In this document: positions 12,901 to 24,900 of the stretch, in pieces
Layout: the number at the start of each line of letters is the position of its first letter
How positions within the stretch are numbered: the first letter of the stretch is position 1
Source: Cliona cf. orientalis
Taxonomy: Eukaryota > Porifera > Demospongiae > Clionaida > Clionaidae
Direction of reading: 5' to 3'
Length of the DNA stretch: 64,000 nt
Assembly: GCA_963930775.1 (NCBI GenBank)
Contig: OZ005696.1
Span: 5,766,001-5,830,000, forward strand
Position numbers and translations under genes: made by a program
The notes under the pieces: model-generated
What the model was told of the DNA's origin: nothing
The model's database searches: none
The model's input: the letters and a program-made list of their open reading frames with translations, nothing else

Positions 12901-15900
12901 GCAGTCCAAAACATATACCGTACCCTCGCGAAAGAGGGCCCATGGGCAGTGCACCTTACATCTGGCCAAGATTGGGGGATGGGCCGATATTCGAGGTATC
13001 AGTATCGCATTTAGTCGCGAAAGAGCGCCCAGGTAAGTTACCCACGCTATCTTCATAATTTGAATAGTAGCAGCACCTACTATTGATTTCAGCCTTATTC
13101 AAGCACGCTTACCAATCCAGAGCAAGGGAGGCCACGATACTTCACCATGTGTCGTTGACTGCAGCCGTATTAAGTGGGCGTGGTTACGATCGCTAGCCGT
13201 GCACGATCATTCATTTGTGCTGAAACGTGGCGTAGAGCTAGTTAGGCTTAGTATTACGGCTGTTTAGCAGGTTACTTATCGATTTTACATAGATTATTCG
13301 AGGTTCAGTCCTCATAAACCGGCCATTTGAGCTACGATTTTTACACATGGGCGCATATTCGAGTAAACACTAGACCTTAGCAGGAAATTGAGCCCAAAGT
13401 GGGGGGTGGGCCGATATTCCGTAGTGGGCCCTCTTTCGCGAGGGTACGGTACAACCATGGATAATATAATAATATTATCCATGGTACAACCGTTGCAGAT
13501 CCAGGAAGTACATCCGGTGGCACATTCCAGAGCTGCAAATTTTTGCCGTTTTTATCTATTTTTTCATACCTGTCCTATCTAGGTCATCCTTCACTTCTAG
13601 GACTCCAAACAAAGACCAGAAGATAGAGTAACTCTTCTACTTTCTTCTCGTTCAAGTCCCATAACCCGGAGACATTCATGAGCTCCGCAGCGACCGCTCT
13701 TGTGTTGCTCTACAATATTATTATAAGACTAGAACAAAGTTTTTCTAGCGATTCCAGAGTTACACGGCATCAAAAATCGGAAAATTTCAGTACAACCGCG
13801 TGGTATTCTCCACGTCTTCTCGAAGTTTTGTCGAGTGTCTGATGATTTATCCAGTAAATGCCAAGGAGGGGAGTGCTCTCCAAGTTTCTAGGCAGCAGAC
13901 ATCATCATTCAAATGGTTAGTTTCTATAATTATTCAAACTTTCAAGAACAAATCTGGATGGAATTGTTTGGTATAGTCCAGCGTGTGTGAGGCTAGCCTC
14001 GAACCCAGGCTCACTTGGGATTCAAGGCTAGTGTGAGGCAAGTACCTAACTTTTGTATCAGGTAAATAATGAAGTCCAGGGATGAGCCTTACCAGCTGAA
14101 ATGGCTAAAGAGTTTTAATGTACCTGTGCCATAATCAGCCGACATCGAAGCTGAAAAGCACAAGTTCACATCCATGGAGGTTAAATATGCTAGCACTTGT
14201 CCCACCTGTCTCACTCTCTCTCCCTCTTTTTCTTTTACTCTCACGTACACAATCTCTTAGGTGATAATCAGCTATCGATGAGTATGAGATGGTGAGAGGG
14301 GGGAGTACTGGAGCTCGACCACCAAAGAGAAGGTGCTGCCTAGGCCTCCTCAGACTTAGCTTTTGTTTTGAAGCTATCTTCTGAGATGCTGAGAGAACTA
14401 GCTACTCGATCTAGGTCCTTGCACCTTCGCTGTGGCTACTTGAGCACTTTCTCTATCAACTGTAGTTGTCAATGTGTGATGATGGCATAGGAGACTGATT
14501 GTAAAAGCTTTAACAACCTTCTGCAAACCTTCAAGAAGGCCTTTGATGGCTGCACAATATCTTTGTACCACCTAGAAAGTTTTGTCATTGATTTATACGT
14601 ATTTTATTCAATGTTTCTATGGTGAATTAACAAAATTTTATACTATTTTTAACAGCGTGTAACTTTGGAACCGCTCAATGGAAAAACTTCGTTTCAGTCT
14701 TATATTGTAGAGCAACACAAGAGCTATAGAATGGTACTTGAATCATGGGAATCCATCCTAGGGAACCAAAACGTGCCACTTTTTACGTGAGGTACTTTTT
14801 GTGAGCGCTTGAGAGTAGCATGCACAAAAGCGGTCGCCGCGGAGCGCATGAATGTCTCCGGGTTATGGGACTTGAACGAGCAGAAAGTAGAAGAGTTCCT
14901 CTGTCTTTTGGTCTTTGTTTGGAGTCCTAGAAGTGAATGATGGCCTAGATAGAACAGGTAAGAAAAATAGATAAAAAACGGCAAAAATTGCATGCACTGG
15001 AACGTGCCACCGGATGCACTTCCTGGATCTGCAACAATTGGACCGCTTGCTTAACGGCTGTAAAGGACTACGGTATAGCGGGAAACTTTCGAGGGAGAAA
15101 ACTTTCACGAATTTCGCGATTTTTCCGCCATCTGCGAAAGTTTTCTCCACGAAATTTTACGCATGCCGCACCCATTATGCAACCAATTTTAACATTCCGC
15201 GAAAGTTTTCTCCGTGAAATGCTCCTTTCCTACCGACCCACGAAAGTTTTCTCCCTCGAAAATTTCCCGCTATATGGCATTTATGAGGGCTACAGTCCAA
15301 ATACTCAAGATATCATTGATAAAAACATTCATATCACTGTAGAACCGCACCAAGACTGTTTATGCCAATATTATGCTTCTGCCCCAAATGAATACTAATT
15401 CATCCATTTATGATTGTGGCCATATTCTATTTAAAGGATGCCAACAAATTGGAGGCAATTTTTGAAGTAGCATGATCACACAACGATTATAGTAACCCAC
15501 CATTTTGTTGAAGGAATGGCCTTGCTTCCTTTACTGCTTCCATTTCACTCTCAACATACAACATTAGGACAAGATGCTGCCATGAAGATTCAGGTTTGAT
15601 GTCGACATAGACATGAGCTAAGGCATATGTTTTCTCTTCAGCAGTTGAGTATTTTAGGTAGACTTCATCAAGATAAGAGGATGGAGTGACATAGTCCCAC
15701 CTCAACACCCGCTCCCACACCTCCCTTCTCCTTCCCTCGTCTGATGTCACTTTCCCCATTACTCCAACTAAATTCTCCACTGTCAGAGTGGGATCTGAAA
15801 ACACAGTTTGTCACAATACAACGTATACATAATACTTAGATCATAGCTGTAACAAATACTGCAATTTGATTGGTTACTGACAAGTATCTATATCTCATAG

Positions 15901-18900
15901 TGACCTACAAGCTCCTCATAGTCACCTGCAAGATTTTCATAGTCACCTACAAGTTTTGCCCTCTGGCTCTTATATAGCAATACAAAACTATATGATCTAA
16001 ACTTGTTAGACACTGTTTAGTCGGTTTCTATGTGATTTAGAAGACCTCAGGGCTCTCATAGAACCCTAGCTTCGCTTGGGATTCTAGATGAAGTCCTTCG
16101 GTCTTCTAAATCACATAGAAACCTCCTAAACAGTGTCTAACTATTATTTAGACATCAAGGACAAGGGTCAATAGGAGGTAACTAAGTAGCTTAGTTACTT
16201 GTAGGTTTTACTTAGTTACTTGTAAATTTTGTCCAATGTATTATGAGAGCTCCAAGGCAAATAGCTGTACTACTATAGCAACAGTTGTAAAACTCTAAAT
16301 TATAACTTAGCTCACCTTGGCCAATGGGGTCCACAGTATTTAGCATCCCTCTGTTCCCTTAGTAACACCCTTGCTATGCTCGGGTGTCACAGCTCGGGGC
16401 CATCGGGATACTAAATCCCATAGATCCAATCCAATTACCGGAAAGTGGAAGTAAAATTCTAATTACATGTATTGCTATGATTATTCATCTTCCCCGCGTA
16501 CAGTGTATGAAGGAAAGAATAATTTACATGTTGATAGTGCCAACTCCATAAATAAATTATAATTAAAGTATAATATTATACAATGCAGTTCTTATATGGG
16601 CATATACGGCAATTGGTCAGGAGTAGCAGATTAGTGTTGAGATTAAGCAATTAATCTGGCCATAAAAATAGCTTAATCAGGATCAGGTATCATAAATTAG
16701 GGGCATAACTAATGGTTAAAGACTCATATATTTTCTGTCGTTTGAACACAGTGAATTAGAAGGAAAATATTCTCTTATCGTTTCTGTGTATGCATGCATG
16801 CATTGTGTCTGAGAGATAATTGTTTGTTGTCACAGTGGAGACGCTAGGTTGTGTGTTTATGTTGCATGCATGGACCGTTTGGCTCAGCTGGTGGGTATTT
16901 AAAGTGGATGCTTTGAGTAGTAGTCACTCTCTCGGCGACTCCTATTCGCAGTGCAGAGTAGTTTTTGTTGGCGACTTCATTTCACAGTGCATCAAGCAGC
17001 TTCGTTTTCATTGGCTAAGTTCATCCTATTCTCTAATCCCGACGATGACCGCTCCAGGTAATCAAGCTTCTGGTTCCGGTGCTGCTGCTCCAGTTCTATC
17101 TGCTGGCCAGATCTCCCAGGTGCTTACTTAAGTGAAGGATTGCCTGCGTGATGAAATGCAGTCATTGAAGAGAGAGCTGTCTCAAGAGAGGGAAGCAGCA
17201 GATGATAGGCTCGTGAAAAGGATGAGGATGGAGAAAGGCCCTACTTTCAAAAATGAAAAGCAATTCCAATTCAATGCTACCATCATGGATAAGATGGAGG
17301 AGGCAACTGCAGCATTGCAACAGATTCCACCGGCAGTGGAAAAGGCCAAGACAAGCCTAGAGGAAGGTATGACTTCTCTTAAAACTAGGCAGAAGCATAT
17401 TAGAATTGCTGATAGGTCAGAGTATGGTTGGGCTGCAGTGGAGGAATATGTAGAGGATGAGTTGGCAGATGGGGAGGACGACGAGAAGAGAATCCAGAGA
17501 GCAGATTTTAGGGCTGGGAAAAATCTTAAGTCTGTCAAGGGAGCTAAAAATAAGAAAGGGCCTGGCCTTCAGTCTGGCAAAAAACCTCAGCATGCTAATG
17601 CCCAGGCTGGAAGAGGGCCTTCGACCAATGGGACCATTGCGCAGCTAATAGCTGCATTATTGCCTACAATCGATAAGATGTCGGGATCCTCTAGTGGCAT
17701 CCAAGCAGGCAGAAGCCTGCAGCAGCTTGGCCCTTGTTTTATGTGTGGAAAACATGGTCATTTACGTAAGTAAGTCTTGCCTTGTTGCTTGGCACAGCAA
17801 ACAAATGAACATACTGATATTTACTAATTATTGTTAATTATTGTCTGTAATAATAATTAATGTTTTCATTTGCTCATGTTATTTTACCTGTACATGTGGT
17901 GTTGAGCCATGGAGGCATGTTTCTCCTTGAATTGTAGATATTTCTGATGTATGGGATGCTGTTTTGTCTTGCTGTTGGGATGTGTGTGGTGAGGATGGAA
18001 GTAAGGGGTCCTCAGGCAGCGGTTTAGTGGAGCATTACCTTGAGAATGATCAAGCGGATGATACTTGCCCCAAAGATCAGCCCTTGTCAGTGAAGGGAAG
18101 ATTGCGGGAGCGTTCCACTTTTTGGGAACAGGATCTAGAGGCCTCTCAATTTGTGCTGGACATAATCACCAGTGGTTACAAGCTGCCTTTCATTACATGT
18201 CCGCAGCCTATGATTGCAAAGAATCATCGCTCAACAGTTAAGCATGCTAAGTTTGTTGAAGAATCCATTGGTGATTTAGTTCATTCACATTGTGCACGGG
18301 AATCGATGTCCTGTCCAATAGTGTACAGTCCACTCCATGTGGTTGAAAATGCAAAGGGGAAGCTTAGGCTGGTAATTGACCTCCGTTATGTCAACCAGTT
18401 TCTGATACAGTGCAAGTTTAAGTATGAGGGCCTTGATCTCATTTCCTCCTTATTTAGGCAAGGTGATTTTGTTTTTTCCTTTGACCTCGGGTCTGGCTAC
18501 CACCATGTGGACATTCATGAGGATTCACAGCCTTACCTCCGTTTTTCCTGGGGTGAGGGCGTCAGGAAGAAATTTAATCTTTTCTGTGTACTCCCTTTTG
18601 GCTTATCTACTGCTTGCTATGTGTTTACCAAACTCCTTAGGCCTTTAGTTAAGCGTTGGAGATCAATGGGGCTATGTGCAATTGTGTACAGAGATGACGG
18701 TATCTGTGCATCTGCCTCTGAATCTGAGGCTGAGAAAGCCAAAGACATTGTGGTGTCAGATCTTGATAGGGCTGGTTTTGTGCTAAATATCATGAGTCAC
18801 AGCTCAGCCCAGTCCAGGTTATTGATTGGCTTGGATTTACCTTAGATTTAAGAGAGGGCTGTTTTAGTGTCCCACAACTCAAAATTGATCGGCTTAAGTC

Positions 18901-21900
18901 CGCCATAGCACATGTTTATATGTTGCATGCAATTACTGCCCGTATCTTAGCAAGTATTGCGGGTCAAATTATTTCAATGAGTCTGGCTATTGGGCCAATA
19001 GTTCGCCTATGGACTAGGGCACTTTATGGGATCATCAATCAGCGGATTTTTTGGTCAGATAGGCTTGCTCTCTCTACTGAAGCCTGGGATGAGCTTAATT
19101 TTTGGCAGCATAACATTGTTCAGCTTAATGGGCGTGCTATTTGGTTCTCTCCTAGTGTAACTAGGGTTGCTTGTTCTGATGCTAGCGGCACAGGTTGCGG
19201 TGGATATGTGGTCGAGCTAGGACCAGAGGTGTCTCACGGCTAGTGGTCAGTTGACCAGGCTACTTGCAGCTCTACATGGCTAGAGCTTGGGACGGTGGAT
19301 CATATTCTACACTCCTTTGCTCCTAAGCTCAAGGGTCACACTGTCAAATGGCTGTCTGATAATCAGAATGTTGTCCAGATTGAGCAAAGCTTGGAGTCCT
19401 TTACGTTTTCATAGCAAATTTTGTGTGCCTAATGCCAAGGCTGTGGACATTTTCACAGTTGTTGGCTGGTGCCTCCTTTATATCTAGTTGGGCATGCTCT
19501 ATTGCATGCTGAGGCTTGCAAAGCAAGGGGAGCTTTAGTTGTGCCCCTTTGGAAGTCGGCAGCATTCTGGCCTCTCCTCTGTCCTGATGGGCGTCATTTG
19601 GCTCCATTTGTTCATGCCTGGCAATCGTTCCCAGTGTTTGATGGTATATTTCTACCTGGCCGAAGTGGTAGCTACATTGGAGACTCACTAGCTGTTGACT
19701 CGTTGGTGCTAGCTTGTTACTTTGATTTTGCTGTACCTGTTAGATCATTTAATGCTGGCTTTTGTCTGTATAATGCCACTGGCTATTGTAATGAATGTGC
19801 CCTGTTCTGGCCACTATGAATATATTATATATTTTTATGTAGCAATGGACTAATGATAGTTGCATGGACTTCGGTCTATTGAGTGTTTCTCTGTGGAAGG
19901 TGGACTTGTGGGTCCTGTGTATGTGGAATAGGACTTGTAAATCTGGATGGGGTGTTCCTATGCATGGAAAGTGGACTTGTGGATCCTACCTACATGCATG
20001 TCCCTATGTAGGTATAGTGTGGATTTATGGGTCCTACACATGTGTCCCTATGTGGATTGTGGACTTGTGTTCCTGTATGTGTGTTCCTATATATGTGGAA
20101 TGCGGACTTGTGGATCCTGTGTGTTGTTCCTATGAGGAATGTGGACTTGTGGGTCCTATATGTGTGTTCCTATGAGGAATGCGGACTTGTGGGTCCTGAT
20201 GTGTGTTCCTATGAGGAATATGGACTTGTGGGTCCAGTATATGTGTTCCTATGTGGAATGTGGACTTGTGGGTCCAGTGTATGTGCTCCTATGTGGGGTG
20301 GGACTTGTGGGTCCTATGAGTGTTCCTCTGTACAATGTGGAGCATGACTTAATATGGGTTGTTGTATTTGCCCTCGTACACATGAATTGCTCATTCATGT
20401 ATTCCTTATTATACGCAAATCATATTCACGTTCAGATGTATTCTCAGCGGGAGTATGGTCAGATCTCTCTTCTATCGAGGATCCGGAGCTCCAACAGCTT
20501 GCACAATCTCTGCCTAGCCTAGTGCTCCAAGGTAAAGCGGTGTCTACTGTGAAAAAGTATTCTGGTGCCTACAATCGATGGAGGAGATGGGCTAGCACAA
20601 AACCAGAGATAAAGTCAACTCTACCGCCACTACCCCTTCATATTTGCTTATACCTTAGTTTTTTAGCGCAAACAGCCAAGACTAGTGCACCTATTGTTGA
20701 AGCCGTGAACGCTTTGTCATGGGTAAACCAGATTGCAACAGTGGAGGATACCACGTCCCACCCATTGGTTATTCAGGTCCTGGCTGGTATCAAAAGAAAG
20801 TTGGCATGTCCTACGGTAAAGAAAGAGCCTATTACGCCTGAGATTCTGTCAATGCTGGTGTCCAAATTTGGCCAGCAGGATGCATCACTGTCTGACATTC
20901 GCACTTTATGTGCCAGTCTGCTTGGTTTTGCAGTATTTTTTCGATTCGATGAATTAGCTAAACTCTATGAATCGGATATCATTGTGCGTAAAGAGCATAT
21001 CGAGATATTTATCGAGTCTAGTAAGACTGACCAACTCAGAGATGGTGCCTGGGTAGTGATTGCACGTACTGATTCACCACTATGCCCAGTTGCTATGTTG
21101 GAACACTATATGCGCATGGTTAATGTTACTGGTGCTTGTGAGAAATACCTATTCAGAGCAATAGTGAACACAAAGAATGGCCAGAGGCTAAGGGAGTCAG
21201 GTGGTGTCAGTTACACCAGAATGAGGGAATTGGTCCTCGAAAAGCTGTCTGCAATAGGCTTAGATCCTAAAAGACTAGGTCTGCACAGCCTACGCTCTGG
21301 AGGAGCCTCTGCAGCTGCAAATGCAGGAGTGCCTGACCGGATGTTCAAACGGCATGGCAGGTGGCGCAGTGAGAATGCCAAAGATGGTTATGTAAAAGAT
21401 TCACTGAAAGATCGGCTATCAGTATCTCAACATTTGGGCCTGTGACCAAGACACTTTCTTTGCGTCTCTGTCGCCCGATACCCAATTGTAATTGATCGTG
21501 AACATGTTGGTGAGTGGTTGCATGGGGTGCCATGCATGTAGTGGGATTAGATGAGAGATATATTTTCTGTCGTTTGAACGCAGTGAATTAGAAGGAAAAT
21601 ATTCTCTTATCGTTTCTGTGTATGCATGCATGCATTGTGTCTGGGAGATAATTACCCCACGCGCATGCGCAAGGGGTAAAGTAATCGGTTGTGTCGTTGT
21701 CGTCGTTGTTGTTGTTGTTGTCGTCGTGAGCACAAAAATCGCCATATTTCGAGATGTAGGCATCTAAGCGACTCGTAAGCACAAGGAATCAATCGAATTC
21801 GGCGAAAAAGTAGCTTCAGTATGCTTCAAATCAATGGATACGGTCCACGGGCGTCACAAATCGTGCTTTTTTGTTGGCTAACGTAGCCACGCCTATCGAC

Positions 21901-24900
21901 AATGCCTACTCAATGCATAATGCATGCCCATTGTGTTTTTTTGCTCATGCGCACAACTCAGTAGCCAAGAATATGACTGGTAAAGATCGTCGACATTAAT
22001 AATGTGAAATCTATAGTCCATCCGCATCCGCTGACGGAGCTGAAATCTGCAGGCCCTATGCATGGCTATACTATTACAACAAATTAAAAGTATCAGTTCA
22101 TATCTCCTAGTAGTCTTGATCTGGTGCAGAGAGAGTACTTTTTGTCACCGGGACCTCTGGTAGCTACATACAATTAAGCAGCACTTCCACTAATTTTCTG
22201 AAGCCCACAAACATAGCCATGCATACAAAAGCAATTCTATAGATTACACAATGTGCGCGCGGGGTATGTGCTCTACAGAGCTCTAGTTGTTTGTTGTCAC
22301 AGTGGAGACGCTAGGTTGTGTGTTTATGTTGCATGCATGGACCGTTTGGCTCAGCTGGTGGGTATTTAAAGTGGATGCTTTGAGTAGTAGTCACTCTCTC
22401 GGCGACTCCTATTCGCAGTGCAGAGTAGTTTTTCCCAGGTATGTACATGGATGCTATTATATCAGTGCATTGACTGCCCCATATCTGTTTGTTTGAGTAT
22501 CACATGCAGCCCTAATTGTAACTTACTGACGGAACAGAGCTGAGCAGAGATCGGACTAGATCTACACTCTAATGGACAGAACTCACCCCGCTTTTTGTTA
22601 CCAGGGATGTTGTAATTCTTTTTCTTTCCAGTCCTCTCTCACAGTTTTTCCCTAATCAAAGGTTTTTTTATGTGTAAGAGGTTTTTTCCCATGGGTATAG
22701 TTGGCCGCATACCCTAAAACTGTGTACAGTCTGGTACACAATTATGTTTTCATTGGCCCATCCCTGCTTATTCCAGCTAGTCATTTTATGTAGCTGTTTG
22801 TATGTGATAGTGTGTTGATGTGGTTGTTGTGTTGTTGTGTTGTGTGGCGGACTTTTTCTGCACTCTCTGTTGCCCGATACCTAATTATAACTGATTGTGA
22901 ACATGTTGGTGAGTGGTTGCATGGGGTGACATGCATGTCATGGGATTAGATGAGAGCTGCTCTTGACCAAAACAAATGCCAGTTCCATTGGTAGCAAAGC
23001 ATTATTTCCCTTTCATCCATTGACCCGGGGTACTTAGGCATTTACCACATCCTTCTCAGGTTGTCTAAGGACTGGGACACCCATTCAGACTCATGATTTT
23101 AAGCTGTATCTTTGCTTGTTTAGTGTCTAGAAGACAACATGATATGGACAAGAAAGTTGCACCATAATGTAGAGCAACCATTTCTCTAACCGCAAACTAA
23201 TTTATAGCCACGCCCACTAATTAGTTACCTCCTGGTGACGTCATGAGTAATGGCTATTCTGAAGATAAAATCGCCAAAGGCGGCGGTGAAGATCAGCCTG
23301 GACGACTGTTTCTCCAGGCCTTAGATAATATCCATATGCCTAACTAATAAATATCACGGGGGCAAGTCGATCTGTCATACTACTAAGCTAGAATACCATG
23401 AAGTGTGATAAATGTACCGATCTCGGAGGGCTATTTACCTGAATATCTCCCGTCCCGTTGAACAGCTCTTCTTGCCCCCGGGTAGTATGGCTTAAAATCG
23501 ACGTTATTCGCTTTGTGCAACGGAGATATCTTCGTAGCTAAGCGTCTTCATCGCCGCCTCAGCAACCTTCAGCCTTTATACAGCTACTCTATGGCCATGA
23601 TCGTGATCATGTGACTAAATGTATTGCTAGGTATATCGCGCACGTGATCCCGCTCGCGCGTGTGCGTACCCAGTCCTTAGACTACCTGAGTTTGGAGGGG
23701 ATCAATAATAGTTAGATACTGTTTAGAAGGTTTCTACGAGACCAAAGGGCCATAAATAGAATCCCGAGCAAACCCAAACACATAACCCACCAATTTGTTC
23801 TTGAAGGAATGGCTTTGCTTCCTTTGCTGCTGCCATTTCACTCTCGTCATACAAGGTTTGGACAAGATGCTGCCATGAAGAGTCAGGTCTGCTGTTGACA
23901 TAGACATAAGCTAAGGCATGCGTCTTCTCTTCAGCCATTGAGTAGACTTCATCAAAATACGAGGATGACGTAACGTACCCATAGCCCGACTTCAACACCC
24001 TCTCCCACACCTTCCTTCTCCTTTCCTTGTCTGATGTCACTTTCTCCATTACTCCAACTAAACTCTCCACTGTCAGAGTGGGATCTGAAAACATACTAGA
24101 TTATCACATCATCACTACAGTAACTACAGGAAAAGCACTTTGCAATGAACACATGTACATATAGCTTGTCACACACTATGACACCAAGTTACTCTTTATG
24201 ACATGTAAATAAAATGGTAGGCAAAAAACTGAACATATTTATCAACCCTCGATGCATGCGTTGTAGGGTATAGTAATCGTTTTGTCTGTGTGTCCATCTA
24301 TCTATTACAACGAAATATGCTGCCTATACCTCTTTTTATGAAGAAAGGATGGTGTCATAGCATTTTTAAAGGTTTTTGTCGTGTGGCTTTCGCCAAGAGC
24401 ATATAAAGGAGGGGGAGGGAGAGTATGGAACCTTGTATAGGCGGTGTGTAATAGGTATTTGTAGAGTTCATGACGTTTGTAATGATATTCATGTTTGGCG
24501 GTCACCCTGGAATGTCGCGATGTGACACTAACGCTACCGCATGCGTGCGGACGTTGGCACTGCTAACGCTTGCCGCACTGGCTTCTCACAGGCACAATAT
24601 CAATGTGTGCTATTAGCTATCGTGATCGGTGATGGCGTCCAGTCCAAGACATTTGCCAAGGCTACAGTGCTACACAGCAAAAGAGTAGATTTTTTTCTAA
24701 CATTGCATGCACAATTATTATTACTTACAATGAATAGAAATATCACTTTTGTATGTCTACTTCTACACAGTATTACCATACATAGCTAACACGAGCGACT
24801 GTCGGATCGTCTAGTGAGGCGGTGACTGTCAGCCCCACAAAAAAACTTCGGAGCATTAAAAAGGCAAACAGACGTCTTGATCATCCCCAATTTTACAGCT

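Larger units (their letters stand above)
16726..22956 (+). mobile_element. Ngaro-like tyrosine-recombinase retrotransposon (6.23 kb)
   Basis: The order is A1 (16726-16966), gag-like ORF, reverse transcriptase, RNase H, tyrosine recombinase, B1, A2, B2. The B1/A2 junction (21557/21558) equals the join of the element's right end (22956) to its left end (16726), the split-direct-repeat arrangement known for Ngaro elements, which integrate as circles through a tyrosine recombinase and make no target duplication. It sits in an intron of the minus-strand gene, in the opposite direction. Stops and frameshifts in gag, RT and RNase H show it is defective, while the recombinase ORF is intact. A 633-bp MITE interrupts A2. 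Confidence 0.88.

Noticed and set aside
19864..20347. Possible CRISPR-like or coding repeat
   Set aside because: The units are contiguous and variable with no unique spacers, in a eukaryotic retrotransposon. It is a minisatellite.
16726..22956. Classification as DIRS1 or as an LTR retrotransposon
   Set aside because: The terminal repeats are direct and split (A1, B1-A2-B2), not inverted as in DIRS1, and a tyrosine recombinase replaces a DDE integrase, so neither fits.
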